DNA of 64,000 bases from Ruminococcus sp. (GTDB lineage Bacteria > Bacillota > Clostridia > Oscillospirales > Acutalibacteraceae), in NCBI GenBank assembly GCA_017457955.1, contig JAFTGL010000009.1:62001-126000 (forward strand), given 5' to 3'. Made by a program: the position numbers and the translations under genes. Below are positions 19,524 to 29,990 of the stretch, piece after piece. Within the stretch, counting starts at the first letter, position 1, and each line of letters begins with the position of its first letter. The notes under the pieces were generated by a model. That model had not been told where the DNA came from, did not search any database, and saw only the letters and a program-made list of their open reading frames with translations.

Positions 19524-22500
19524 ATGGTAAAGTTAGGTGAGGTTTTTTTACCGTATGACGTCACGCTTCAAGGCTCTGTCGCTGACGCCGCGGTAAAACA
19601 AATCCGTATCAACAAAGAAAGACGAATACTGAACATAGACGTTAATTCTGATTATTTATTGACCAGAGCCGCATTGTTTGAAGCGCAGCAGTTGATCAAA
19701 CAAGCCGAGATCGGCGTAGATAAAGTGATCATCCATCCGCATTATCCTCCCGCATCCTTTGATGTAGGATACTTTGATGAACTGGTTTCCGCGTTAAAAG
19801 CTGAAACTCCCAGCCTGAACGGCACACTGAATGACGCTGTAATGGAACGTGAGGGAGAGGATCGGCTGAACGTCGTGCTGGCGCACGGCGGTAAGGCGCT
19901 CTTACAGGCAAAAGAATTTGACATCCTGCTCAGCGATATCATTTACCGTGAATTCGGACTTCGTTTTAAAATCACTTATTCCGGTGTGACTGAGCTGAAT
20001 GTTGATGATAAACAGTTTACCGAAAGCATTGATAACGCTCAGAAAAAGATCGACCGCAAAAAGCTCGACGAGCTGACACAGCTGTACGCAGGTGAGGAAA
20101 GATCGAATACCGAATCCGAAAATCGCAGAGATATCGGACAAATCGAAGTCCGCAAGGGTGATTATCTTTATCCGCGGATCAATTTATCCACCGTAAAGCC
20201 TCTCTACGGCAGAGTTACCAAGAACAACAAGCTCATGCCGATCGAGAAGATCGCGTATGATACCGGCAGAGCATCCGTGTGGGGCGACGTTTTCTCGATG
20301 GAAGTCAAGACGACCCGCTCCGGCGACAAAAATATCATCAATTATGATATCACCGATTATACCGGTTCGATCACCGTTAAGATTTTTGATTCTATCCAGA
20401 ATTGTAAAGTTCTGGAAAACATCAAAAAAGGCTCGACGATCATCGTTTCCGGTGACGCGGAGTTTGACAAATTCGCGGGTGATACCGTTATCAACGCGCG
20501 ATCTATCTCTACCGTAAAAAAGGTCGAAGTGGTCGATAACGCGCCGAAAAAGCGTGTCGAGCTCCATTTACATACCAACATGAGTCAGATGGACGCCGTT
20601 ACCGAAGCGGGCAAACTGGTACGCCGTGCCGCTGACTTCGGTCATAAAGCGATCGCCATCACTGATCACGGCGTCGCGCAGGCTTTCCCCGACGCCATGA
20701 ATGCGGCAGAATCTCTCGAACGCGACGGTAAGGAAATCAAGGTCATCTACGGTACAGAGGCGTATTTTATCGACGATCTCTGTACGCCCGTAGACGGAAA
20801 CGCCAACGAGCCCCTGAGCGGCACTTATGTCTGTTTTGACCTGGAGACAACCGGTCTCTATGCTACCAACGATAAGATCACTGAAATCGGTGCGGTAAAG
20901 ATCGAGGACGGCAATATCGTGGATACATTTTCCACCTTTGCCGATCCCGAACGTCCCATTCCCGCTAAGGTCGTACAGCTGACGGGTATCACCGACAGCA
21001 TGGTCAAAGGCGCTCCGTCTCAGGAACAAGCGGTACGCAGTTTTCTCGACTTCTGCGGCGACGCGGTACTTGTCGCGCATAACGCTCCCTTCGATACAGG
21101 CTTTATCCGAAAAGCCTGTCAGGATTTCGGTATCGAGTACAATTATACATCCGTCGATACCGTCGCGATCGCGCGTAATATCCTGCCGGACATCAACAAT
21201 GTCAAGTTGGATACTTTGGCAAAGCATTTTCGTTTAGGCAAGTTCAACCACCACCGTGCGGTTGACGATGCCGAAATGCTGACCAATATTTTCCTCAATC
21301 TGGTTCGTTTGCTCGAAAAACAGCATGACGTTCATGATTTGGATGATATGAGGAAAAAAATCGTCGGCGGCGATTTCAAAAAACTGCCGACATATCATCA
21401 GATAATTCTTGTTAAGAATAAAACAGGTCTCAAGAACCTGTATAAATTGATCTCTTATTCACATCTGAACTACTTCCACCGCCGTCCGAGAATACCGAAA
21501 TCGGAATTGATGAAGCACCGTGAAGGACTAATCATCGGTTCGGCGTGCGAGGCAGGTGAGCTCTACAGGGCGATCATCCATAATGCAAGCCGTGAAGAAA
21601 TTGAGCGGATCGCGTCCTTCTATGACTACCTCGAGATCCAGCCTACAGGCAACAACCGCTTTTTACTGCGCGACGGCGCATTCCGTGATGAAGCACATTT
21701 GCAGAGCATCAACCGTTATATCCTGAAGCTCGGCGATTCTCTCGGCAAGCCGACCGTCGCGACCTGTGACGTGCATTTTATGGATCCTCATGACGCGGAT
21801 TACCGCATGATATTACTTGCCGCGCAGGGCTTCGAGGACGCCGATGAACAAGCGCCGCTCTACTTCCGTACGACTGCCGAAATGCTTGAGGAATTCGCCT
21901 ATCTCGGCGACAGAGCGGAAGAGGTCGTCATTGACAACACCAACCTGATTGCCGATATGTGCGACTATGTGCGGCCGATCCCCGAGGGCAATTTCCCGCC
22001 TTTTATCGAAGGTGCCGAGGAACAGCTGACCTCAATCACATGGCAGCGCGCAAAGGATAAATACGGCGATCCGCTGCCTGAGATCGTTAAAGCAAGACTC
22101 GATAAAGAGCTGAATTCTATTACGAAATACGGCTTCTCTGTCCTGTACATGACTGCCCAGAAGCTGGTTGCCGACAGCGAAGCGCACGGTTATCTGGTCG
22201 GTTCCCGTGGTTCGGTCGGTTCTTCCTTCGTCGCTACGATGTCGGGTATTTCCGAGGTTAATCCGCTTTGCCCGCATTATCTCTGCCCAAAGTGCAAAAA
22301 AAGCATTTTCTTCGAGCACGGTGAATACGGCTCCGGTTTTGATATGCCGCCGAAGGATTGTCCCGACTGCGGCACTCCGATGGAGCGCGACGGTCATGAG
22401 ATACCTTTCGAGACTTTTCTCGGCTTCAAGGGCGACAAGGTTCCCGATATTGACTTGAATTTCAGCGGCGAGCAGCAGAGCGCCTCTCACCGTTATACAG

Positions 22501-23873
22501 AAGAATTGTTCGGTCGTGAAAACGTCTTTAAGGCAGGCACGATCTCGACCGTAGCCGATAAAACCGCATACGGTTACGTAAAAAAATACTGCGAAGAACA
22601 CAACCGCTCTTTCCGCAAAGCCGAAATGAACAGACTCGCCGCAGGCTGTACCGGCGTCAAACGAACGACCGGTCAGCACCCCGGCGGCATGGTCGTAGTC
22701 CCCCGAGGCATGGAGGTCTATGATTTCTGCCCCGTGCAGCATCCCGCCGACAAGAGCGACTCCGACAATATCACGACCCACTTCGATTTCCATTCCATCC
22801 ATGATACCATCACCAAGCTCGACGAGCTCGGTCACGATGTTCCCACGATTTACCATTATTTGGAAGAGAACACCGGTATCCCTGTCATGGACGTTTCCAT
22901 GAGTGATCCCGACGTTATGTCGCTGTTCACTTCGCCCGAAGCGCTCGGTGTAACTAAAGAAGATATCGACAGTGAGACCGGTACCTTTGCGCTTCCCGAG
23001 CTCGGAACAGGCTTTGTCCGTCAGATGTTGGTGGAATCCAAGCCCAAGACATTTACCGACCTCTTACAGATTTCCGGCTTGTCGCACGGTACCGACGTAT
23101 GGATCGGCAACGCCGCCGATCTGATCAAAGACGGTACCTGCACGATATCCGAGGTCATCGGTACGCGTGACTCCATTATGACATATCTGATGCACAAAGG
23201 TCTTGACCCGTCCATGGCTTTCAAAATCATGGAGATCGTGCGTAAGGGTAAGGCAACCAAGCTGTTGACCGAAGAACATTTGAACGCTATGAAGGAGCAC
23301 AACGTACCCCAGTGGTATATTGACTCCTGCATGAAGATCAAGTACATGTTCCCCAAAGCCCATGCGGCGGCGTATATGATCTCTGCGCTGCGTCTCGGCT
23401 GGTATAAAGTCCATAAACCGCTTGCATTCTACGCGGCATATTTCACGGTACGCAACGATAACTTTGACGGCGCGACGCTTCTCAAAGGCAGGGACGCTGT
23501 CCGCAACAAAATCAAGAGCATTGAGGAAAAAGGCTTTGACGCCTCCGCGAAGGATAAGGCGGAAGTACCTATGCTCCAGATCATGAACGAGATGTTAGCC
23601 CGCGGTATCGAGGTACTGCCTGTCGATATTTACAAATCCGAAGCGAAGAAATTCGTCATTGAGGACGGCAAGATCCGCTTACCCTTCTGTTCGCTCAGCG
23701 GCGTAGGGGAGAGTGCGGCGGAAGCTCTTGCCGAGGCCGCCAAAAAAGGCGAATATCTCTGTATCGACGATGTTGTGACCCGTTCTAAGGTGACAAAAGC
23801 GGTCATTGAAACGCTCAAAGAATGCGGCGCGTTCGGTGATCTGCCCGAAACCGCACAGATGAGTTTATTTTAA
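19524..23873 (+). CDS. polC: DNA polymerase III PolC-type, catalytic subunit
   Basis: 1449 residues, full length, with the Gram-positive PolC order. N-terminal and OB-fold parts occupy ~1-340. The PHP domain is split around the exonuclease, starting VELHLHTNMSQMDA near 344. The DnaQ-like 3'-5' exonuclease (YVCFDLETTGLYATNDK) starts near 433. The polymerase core has GSRGSVGSSFVATM near 893 and DIDLNFSG near 976, with a CPKC...CPDC zinc knuckle between them. Replicative polymerase of low-GC Gram-positives; its presence supports Firmicutes. GAAAGGTG precedes the ATG. Confidence 0.98.
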   Translation: MVKLGEVFLPYDVTLQGSVADAAVKQIRINKERRILNIDVNSDYLLTRAALFEAQQLIKQAEIGVDKVIIHPHYPPASFDVGYFDELVSALKAETPSLNGTLNDAVMEREGEDRLNVVLAHGGKALLQAKEFDILLSDIIYREFGLRFKITYSGVTELNVDDKQFTESIDNAQKKIDRKKLDELTQLYAGEERSNTESENRRDIGQIEVRKGDYLYPRINLSTVKPLYGRVTKNNKLMPIEKIAYDTGRASVWGDVFSMEVKTTRSGDKNIINYDITDYTGSITVKIFDSIQNCKVLENIKKGSTIIVSGDAEFDKFAGDTVINARSISTVKKVEVVDNAPKKRVELHLHTNMSQMDAVTEAGKLVRRAADFGHKAIAITDHGVAQAFPDAMNAAESLERDGKEIKVIYGTEAYFIDDLCTPVDGNANEPLSGTYVCFDLETTGLYATNDKITEIGAVKIEDGNIVDTFSTFADPERPIPAKVVQLTGITDSMVKGAPSQEQAVRSFLDFCGDAVLVAHNAPFDTGFIRKACQDFGIEYNYTSVDTVAIARNILPDINNVKLDTLAKHFRLGKFNHHRAVDDAEMLTNIFLNLVRLLEKQHDVHDLDDMRKKIVGGDFKKLPTYHQIILVKNKTGLKNLYKLISYSHLNYFHRRPRIPKSELMKHREGLIIGSACEAGELYRAIIHNASREEIERIASFYDYLEIQPTGNNRFLLRDGAFRDEAHLQSINRYILKLGDSLGKPTVATCDVHFMDPHDADYRMILLAAQGFEDADEQAPLYFRTTAEMLEEFAYLGDRAEEVVIDNTNLIADMCDYVRPIPEGNFPPFIEGAEEQLTSITWQRAKDKYGDPLPEIVKARLDKELNSITKYGFSVLYMTAQKLVADSEAHGYLVGSRGSVGSSFVATMSGISEVNPLCPHYLCPKCKKSIFFEHGEYGSGFDMPPKDCPDCGTPMERDGHEIPFETFLGFKGDKVPDIDLNFSGEQQSASHRYTEELFGRENVFKAGTISTVADKTAYGYVKKYCEEHNRSFRKAEMNRLAAGCTGVKRTTGQHPGGMVVVPRGMEVYDFCPVQHPADKSDSDNITTHFDFHSIHDTITKLDELGHDVPTIYHYLEENTGIPVMDVSMSDPDVMSLFTSPEALGVTKEDIDSETGTFALPELGTGFVRQMLVESKPKTFTDLLQISGLSHGTDVWIGNAADLIKDGTCTISEVIGTRDSIMTYLMHKGLDPSMAFKIMEIVRKGKATKLLTEEHLNAMKEHNVPQWYIDSCMKIKYMFPKAHAAAYMISALRLGWYKVHKPLAFYAAYFTVRNDNFDGATLLKGRDAVRNKIKSIEEKGFDASAKDKAEVPMLQIMNEMLARGIEVLPVDIYKSEAKKFVIEDGKIRLPFCSLSGVGESAAEALAEAAKKGEYLCIDDVVTRSKVTKAVIETLKECGAFGDLPETAQMSLF

Positions 23874-23907
23874 TATGAAAGTTTTACAACTATATTGAGG
23901 TGATATA

Positions 23908-25185
23908 TTGAAAAATATCAGATTAAGGAATATAATATTATTGATCTTATTAGTAATATTATTTACCATCGGGATTATATTCTTCTTTATCCATATCACC
24001 GATGTGGTAAAAGTACTGAATACCATCTTTGCGGTTCTCGCGCCTATCCTGTACGGTCTGGTGATCGCCTATCTGCTCAACTATCCCTACAAGGCCTTCT
24101 ATGACCACGCGTTCAAAAAGATGGGGACAAAACATAAATGGCTTAAAAAAATAAAAAAGCCCTTGTCCTTATTGCTCGCATATATTATAATATTTGGTAT
24201 AGTAGGCTTTTTGGTCGGTACGCTGATCCCGGAACTGTCATCCAGCGTGACTACGCTGATCGACAATATACCGGTGTATGAAAACGCGATCAAGTCGGCG
24301 TCTGATTCAGTCGCTCAATTCGTTTACAATATGTCCGGCTATAATTTGTATGAGGTCGCGACCTACAGCAATCTCATTTCGCTGATCACCGGCAACGATA
24401 CGACCGAGTTCATCAAGAATGTGATGACCAATATCGTACCCTCGGCGTTCTCTACCGTTATGGGTATCGGCACAGGGCTTTATAACTGGATCATCGGCAT
24501 TATCATCTCGATCTATCTGCTTTCCGGTAAGGAGAAGCTGATCAGACAGTTCAAGCTTCTGGTCGTAGCATATACGCCTGAAAAATTCTACAAACGCCTC
24601 TTTAAAGTCGGGGACGTTTTCAACAACAAATGCGGTAAATTTATCGTCGGAAAGATCATTGACTCGTCTATTATCGGTTTGATGTGCTTCATCGGTCTGT
24701 CGATCTTCCGCTTCCATTATCCGCTTCTGATCAGCGTCATTATCGGCGTTTCGAATATGATCCCGTTCTTCGGACCGATCATCGGAGCGATCCCGACCAC
24801 CTTCCTTCTGTTGATCATCAACCCGATGGAAGCTCTCGGATTCCTCATCTTTATTATCATCCTCCAGCAGTTTGACGGCAATATTCTCGGACCGAAGATT
24901 TTGGGTGAGACCGTCGGTATCTCGGGCTTCTGGATCATGGTATCGGTCATTGTGGGCGGAGGATTATTCGGTGTCCCGGGTATGCTTTTAGGCGTGCCGA
25001 TCTTCGCCGCGATCTATACGCTTGTGGATGAAGGCGTGACGCGCCGCCTGAGAAAAAAAGAAATTGCAGCAAACGACGTCGCTCCCGCTGTTGAAGAGGA
25101 TGTCCCCAAGTCTCAGTCAAAGAACTTGATGGACCCCATCATCGGGAAGGCCGCCGAGCTGTTAAATAATAAAAAAAGCAAATGA
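23908..25185 (+). CDS. AI-2E family transporter (PerM/YdiK-like membrane protein)
   Basis: 425 residues beginning at TTG with GAGGTGA upstream. Seven to eight membrane helices. The C-terminal block PLLISVIIGVSNMIPFFGP and the later GGGLFGVPGMLLGVPIFA are signatures of the AI-2E/UPF0118 family. Members include transporters and Na+/H+ antiporter-like proteins; substrate cannot be assigned. The last ~45 residues are charged and cytoplasmic. Confidence 0.88.
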   Translation: MKNIRLRNIILLILLVILFTIGIIFFFIHITDVVKVLNTIFAVLAPILYGLVIAYLLNYPYKAFYDHAFKKMGTKHKWLKKIKKPLSLLLAYIIIFGIVGFLVGTLIPELSSSVTTLIDNIPVYENAIKSASDSVAQFVYNMSGYNLYEVATYSNLISLITGNDTTEFIKNVMTNIVPSAFSTVMGIGTGLYNWIIGIIISIYLLSGKEKLIRQFKLLVVAYTPEKFYKRLFKVGDVFNNKCGKFIVGKIIDSSIIGLMCFIGLSIFRFHYPLLISVIIGVSNMIPFFGPIIGAIPTTFLLLIINPMEALGFLIFIIILQQFDGNILGPKILGETVGISGFWIMVSVIVGGGLFGVPGMLLGVPIFAAIYTLVDEGVTRRLRKKEIAANDVAPAVEEDVPKSQSKNLMDPIIGKAAELLNNKKSK

Positions 25186-25212
25186 AAATTTGTTTGTTTA
25201 GGAGGTTTTAAA

Positions 25213-28125
25213 ATGCAAATGAAAAAAGTAGTTAGCTTGATCATGGTTTTGATGATGCTACTGACAGCGTTTGTCGTTCCCGCTACCTTCTCGGCTGCAA
25301 ATGCCGATACTGCGACGACTTCCGTCAACACTGCATCTGACTATGCTCTTGCTCCCGACATCCAGAGCGGTAATATCCTGCACGCGTTCAACTGGCGCAT
25401 GCGCGATCTCGTGAAGTATGCTCCCGACATCGCCGCTGCCGGTTACACTTCCGTACAGATATCCCCGATCCAGGCGACAAAGGTCACCTCTAACGATGGT
25501 TCTTACGCAACTGACTGGTGGTCCTTCTATCAGCCTACCGATATGACCATCGGCAATGCTCTCGGTACCGCCGCAGAGCTGCAGGCAGCTACCACAGAGC
25601 TGCACAAGTATGGCGTCAAGGTCGTTGCTGACGTCGTTACCAACCATGTTCAGAACTGCGTGTCCAAGACCGACCAGAACGCTGTAGCTTCTACTCTGAG
25701 AAGCACATCGACCGGTGCTCGTCACAGCTTGATCCAACATCCGCTGGTTGCCAGTGACAACTCCCGCCAGGCACAGGTTCAAGGCGATCTCGACGGTCAG
25801 CTTCCCGATATGAACACGAGTCTGAAGAGCTATCAGAACTATGTCATCGATAACCTGCTCAACCCGCTGGCCGACAACGGCGTTGACGGTTTCCGTTTCG
25901 ACGCTGCGAAGCACATCGAGACTCCCGATGACGGCTCCTACGCTTCTGATTATTGGCCCACCATCACTTCCGCTATCAAAGCGAAGAATTCCAACGCTTA
26001 CATCTATGGTGAGATCCTTGATCCTGCCGGTAAGTTCCAGATCACTTCCTATACAAAGTACATCAACGTTACTGATTACGCGTTTGGTAATACGGTTCGT
26101 TCCGCACTCTCTTCCAAGAGCGCTTCCAATCTTGTTAACTACGGTTTCAGTGGTTCTTCCAAGGGTCAGAATGTACTGTGGGTAGAGTCTCACGACAATT
26201 TCTGCTCCGGAACTTCCACCGGTCTGACAAAGAAGCAGCAGATTCTCGGTTGGGCAGCCATCGGCGCTCGTAAGGACGCTCCTGCTCTGTTCTTTGTGCG
26301 CCCGAAGCACGAAGCGATCGATTCCGCAGGTTTCATCAAGTACGATGAGCTGATGGGCGCTCCCGGCGCTGCCGATACCTGGAAAGATCCGACCGTTGTT
26401 GCGGTCAACAAGTTCAAGAATGCTTTTGCCGGTCAGTCTGAGAGCGTTACCGCTTCCGGCGCTAACCTGTTCGTACAGCGCGGCACTACCGGTATGGTCA
26501 TCGTTAACCTCAACGGTTCTTCTACTTCTATCAGCCAGAGCTGCTCTATGACAAACGGCACCTACACTGATCAGGTATCCGGCAATAGCTTTACTGTCTC
26601 CGGCGGTAAGATCACCGGTTCTGTCGGTTCCACCGGCGTTGCGGTCGTCTACAACACCACTGCAGCCAACTCTGCTCCCGAGATCAAGCTCTCCCTGAAC
26701 AACGTCGAGCTGACTCCCGAGGTTCTCAACCGTTATACCGCTGCTACCGCAACCGTAAAGGTCGACCTCAAGAACGCAACTTCCGCTGACATCAAGGTTT
26801 CCAACCTCGCTGCGAAGACCGTTACCGGTTCCACCACCTTTACCCTCAACAGCACTATTCCTTACGGTAAGAGTGTTGATGTTAAAATCACCGCGACCAA
26901 CGGCTCTAAGACCGTTGAGCGTACCTATAACATCAAGAAGAAAAACCCCAATGAGACTAAGAAGGTATACTTCGATAACAGTGCTATGAAGTGGCCTGTC
27001 AGCTCCTCTACCGGCGCTCATATCTATGTATACTGCAAAACCGGTGTCGCTGCCTCTACCCAGATCAATACCTTTGGTGCAGGTCAGATGACAGCAGTTG
27101 CTGGTCAGTCCAATCTCTATTCTTTCGATGTTCCTTCGAACACCAACTATGTCAAGTTCAATGAGGGTTACATCCCCGCTTCCGGTGATGAATTCAGCCG
27201 TGAGCATTTGTTCCACAGCTTCAGTGAGTGCAACGGTTATTGCGGTCGTACCATGCCTGAGACCGTTGTCAACTATGGCACCGCTAACACCAAGGCAAAC
27301 CGTGAGAACGGCGGTTACTTGCTTGAAGGCGCGATGATTCTCCGTGACCTCCGCTTTGAGGACTACGGCGATTACCCTGTTGCTACTCTGACCAACGCTG
27401 ATACTTCTTTGACTATTAATGATGGTCCTACCGAGCCTCCCGCTCCCACGAATCCTCCCGGAAGACCGATCCTGCGCGGTGATGCTGATCAGGACACATT
27501 CGTATCTGTACTCGACGTTACCATGATGCAGCGTCATCTGGCTAACATCAAGCTGCTCTCCGATGACGGCGTTCTTGCGGCTGATATCGACGCAAACGAC
27601 AGCCTCGAGTCTGCTGACATCACCCTGCTCCAGCGCTATCTGGCAGACATCGGCAATAACCCCTATAAGGTTGAGGAGATCTTCTATGTAGGCGGCGATG
27701 CTCCGACTCCCACCACAGCTCCCACACCTACTACCGCTCCTACTCCGACTTCTGCTCCAACCCCGACTACAGCTCCCGTGCCTGATCCCACTGATCCCGA
27801 GCCGACCGAGAGTGATGAACCGATCACCTTCCTGCTTACCGATAACTTCAACTGGGGCAAAGCCTATGTTTATGCATGGGACGCTAACGGCACCGCTCTC
27901 TGCGGCGAGTGGCCCGGTGCAGCTCAGGCTGAGACCATCACCAACGGTTACGGCGAGACTCAGTTCAGATGCACCGTTCCCACAGGCGCAGTCGGCGTTA
28001 TTCTGAATAACGGCAGTGGCGCTCAGACCGAGGACATTACTGACTTCGGTACTTATGAGGGTTACTGGATGGATGGCAGCAAGAATAATTTGGGTCACTA
28101 TCTTGTAACCGGCTGGAACAGCTGA
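25213..28125 (+). CDS. Secreted GH13 alpha-amylase with dockerin and starch-binding module
   Basis: 970 residues with a signal peptide (~1-32). GH13 catalytic domain ~50-480: region I DVVTNHV (D140), nucleophile in GFRFDAAKH (D230), acid/base in YGEILD (E267), and SHDNF (D328), all intact. A beta-rich module of uncertain family follows (~600-745). A type-I-like dockerin lies at ~756-816 (duplicated Ca2+ loops GDADQDTF and ADIDANDS, with MMQRHLAN and LLQRYLAD helices). A Pro/Thr linker and a C-terminal CBM26-like module (FNWGKAYVYAWDANG) end the protein. This resembles dockerin amylases of Ruminococcus bromii amylosomes. Strong AGGAGG and a terminator follow the monocistronic gene. The opposite strand is open for ~946 codons, which I treat as a codon-bias artefact. 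Confidence 0.95.
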   Translation: MQMKKVVSLIMVLMMLLTAFVVPATFSAANADTATTSVNTASDYALAPDIQSGNILHAFNWRMRDLVKYAPDIAAAGYTSVQISPIQATKVTSNDGSYATDWWSFYQPTDMTIGNALGTAAELQAATTELHKYGVKVVADVVTNHVQNCVSKTDQNAVASTLRSTSTGARHSLIQHPLVASDNSRQAQVQGDLDGQLPDMNTSLKSYQNYVIDNLLNPLADNGVDGFRFDAAKHIETPDDGSYASDYWPTITSAIKAKNSNAYIYGEILDPAGKFQITSYTKYINVTDYAFGNTVRSALSSKSASNLVNYGFSGSSKGQNVLWVESHDNFCSGTSTGLTKKQQILGWAAIGARKDAPALFFVRPKHEAIDSAGFIKYDELMGAPGAADTWKDPTVVAVNKFKNAFAGQSESVTASGANLFVQRGTTGMVIVNLNGSSTSISQSCSMTNGTYTDQVSGNSFTVSGGKITGSVGSTGVAVVYNTTAANSAPEIKLSLNNVELTPEVLNRYTAATATVKVDLKNATSADIKVSNLAAKTVTGSTTFTLNSTIPYGKSVDVKITATNGSKTVERTYNIKKKNPNETKKVYFDNSAMKWPVSSSTGAHIYVYCKTGVAASTQINTFGAGQMTAVAGQSNLYSFDVPSNTNYVKFNEGYIPASGDEFSREHLFHSFSECNGYCGRTMPETVVNYGTANTKANRENGGYLLEGAMILRDLRFEDYGDYPVATLTNADTSLTINDGPTEPPAPTNPPGRPILRGDADQDTFVSVLDVTMMQRHLANIKLLSDDGVLAADIDANDSLESADITLLQRYLADIGNNPYKVEEIFYVGGDAPTPTTAPTPTTAPTPTSAPTPTTAPVPDPTDPEPTESDEPITFLLTDNFNWGKAYVYAWDANGTALCGEWPGAAQAETITNGYGETQFRCTVPTGAVGVILNNGSGAQTEDITDFGTYEGYWMDGSKNNLGHYLVTGWNS

Positions 28126-28186
28126 TTATCCGCATTAACACTACTATTAAAGGGACAGACTTCCCCTCGTTGCCATTATGTTTTTT

Positions 28187-28219
28187 GGTGCAGTCGATAC
28201 AGTCGGCTGCACCGTTTTT
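28187..28219 (+). terminator. Terminator of the amylase gene
   Basis: 10-bp stem GGTGCAGTCG / CGGCTGCACC (one G-U) with 7-base loop and TTTTT at 28215-28219. The 17 bases from 28180 are 15/17 identical to the start of the terminator at 30662. Confidence 0.9.
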
Positions 28220-28243
28220 CTTATATTGTTGTGTTGATAAAAG

Positions 28244-29920
28244 CTACGCTGTCTTTGATATCTTGGAGCTGTTGCGGATCTCTTCCATCAAGCGGAGTAT
28301 TTCCTTTTCAGTCGGGATGTCAATGATTCCGACAGCGGTAAAGTGATTCTTGATCGGGATATGATACTTTCCGTCGATCCGCTCCTTTTTGAAGACCTCA
28401 ATTTTGCTGATCAGCGTGTTCACCAGCTTTTCGTCAAGCTCGTCGATATCCGTGCATTTGCGAATCGCATTGAGAAACACTTTTAGATCGACCGTATTCT
28501 GCTCTGCATTTTGCAAAACCGCGTTATCAGCCTCGATCTGTTGCTTTAATTCTCTTTGTTCTCTCTCATAACTGACTGTCATCATCTGATACCTGTCATC
28601 GGGGATTTCTCCGAGAGTATGCTCTTCAAAAACTTTCATGATCAGCTTGTTGAGAACATCAATCCGCTTTTCAGACGCTTCGATCCGTTGCTTAACTTTA
28701 CGAATGTTATTCATAGTCAGTTCGGAATTATGCTTAGCGTACAAATATAAGAAAACAGGCTCATAATTAGCAACATAGTCGGCTACTCTTTTGACCGCTT
28801 CTGTTACAATTTCCCGTACCACCGATTCTCTTATATAGTGGATAGAGCATTTGCCGCGATTCTCTTTATACTCCGAACAGCGGAAGAATTCTTTATCCGT
28901 CGGAATAGACTTAGCCGCGCAGAAATACATCTTAGCTCCGCAATCCCCGCAAAACATCTTTGAAGTAAAGATACTTGTTCTGCCGGTCGATGTGATCCTT
29001 CTTCTGTGACTGCGAATCTCTTGGACTCTCTGGAAGGTTTCTTCGTCGATGATCGGCTCTTGAGCGTTAGGAATGATCTGCCATTCTCCTTTTGGATTGA
29101 ATACTCGCTTGTGTACCTTGTAGCTGACAAAGGTACTTTTGAAATTCACCGCACAACCGGTGTACTCCAAATTGCAGAACATATTGCTGATCGTTCTGGC
29201 GCACCAGCGATACGGATTCTCCTGTGGGGTACGGCTGACTTTTATCCCTTTGGAAGCGAAATAGCAAGTGGGTGTAAGAACCTTTTCGTTTTGCAGGCGC
29301 TTGGCTATCTGTCCTGTGCCGTAACCTTGTAAGCAAAGATCGAAGATGTATCTCACGATAGAGGCAGCGTATTCATCGATAACCCACTGGTCGGGATTGT
29401 CCTTTGATTTCAAATATCCATAAGGAACATGCTGAACTACCCGCTTACCCTCAGCGGCTTTCACTCTGAAAACTTCTCGGACTTTCTTGCTCGTCTGCGC
29501 TGCGTGCCATTCATTGAAAATATTGTAGAAGGGCATCATTTCGATTCCAGTTCCCTCGGCTGTATCAATGTTTTCTTGAATAGCAATGAAGCGAACGCCC
29601 ATCGACGGATATTTGACCTCTATGTAGTTACCGGCTTCAATGTAGTTACGGGCAAAACGGCTCAGATCCTTGACGATGATCGTGCCAATCTCGCCGCGCT
29701 CGACCATAGCCTCCATCCGCTGAAAGTCGGGACGGTTGAAGTCCGTACCGGAGTAACCGTCATCTGCGAAGAACATGGTATTGCGTATTCTATTGTTGTC
29801 AACGTACTCTTGAAGGATTTTTCTTTGATTCTGTATCGAGTTACTCTCCATATCCACTCCATCGTCCTGCGATAAGCGACAGTAGAGAGCTGTGATTTGA
29901 TTCTCGGTGCGTTTTTGCAT
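28244..29920 (-). CDS. Large serine recombinase (TnpX/TndX type)
   Basis: 558 residues. N-terminal resolvase domain with catalytic Ser17 in ALYCRLSQDD and the IIVKDLSRFARNYIEAGNYIE segment. A recombinase domain spans ~160-290 and a zinc ribbon with CGDC and a later RCSEYKENRGKC is near 325-360. A coiled-coil follows (~400-470). This architecture is that of recombinases that integrate and excise Tn4451-like and other conjugative or mobilisable elements. AAAGGAGTT precedes the ATG. It reads toward the amylase, so an attachment site is expected between the two genes. Confidence 0.93.
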   Translation of the reverse strand: MQKRTENQITALYCRLSQDDGVDMESNSIQNQRKILQEYVDNNRIRNTMFFADDGYSGTDFNRPDFQRMEAMVERGEIGTIIVKDLSRFARNYIEAGNYIEVKYPSMGVRFIAIQENIDTAEGTGIEMMPFYNIFNEWHAAQTSKKVREVFRVKAAEGKRVVQHVPYGYLKSKDNPDQWVIDEYAASIVRYIFDLCLQGYGTGQIAKRLQNEKVLTPTCYFASKGIKVSRTPQENPYRWCARTISNMFCNLEYTGCAVNFKSTFVSYKVHKRVFNPKGEWQIIPNAQEPIIDEETFQRVQEIRSHRRRITSTGRTSIFTSKMFCGDCGAKMYFCAAKSIPTDKEFFRCSEYKENRGKCSIHYIRESVVREIVTEAVKRVADYVANYEPVFLYLYAKHNSELTMNNIRKVKQRIEASEKRIDVLNKLIMKVFEEHTLGEIPDDRYQMMTVSYEREQRELKQQIEADNAVLQNAEQNTVDLKVFLNAIRKCTDIDELDEKLVNTLISKIEVFKKERIDGKYHIPIKNHFTAVGIIDIPTEKEILRLMEEIRNSSKISKTA

Positions 29921-29990
29921 TTTAACTCCTTTCCGTACACCGAGAGTAGCACATACATATCATACCATGCCGGTGAACGGATTACAACGG

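Noticed and set aside
25258..28098. A 946-codon open frame antisense to the amylase
   Set aside because: No family-like sequence, no ribosome-binding site, and the opposite strand encodes a complete, well-conserved enzyme. Codon bias explains the openness.
28179..28238. Short frame MFFGAVDTVGCTV through the amylase terminator, resembling VFFGAVAPVTAL at 30660
   Set aside because: Both arise from similar terminator stems; no ribosome-binding site at 28179. Only the 30660 frame is mentioned, as a possible coupling device.
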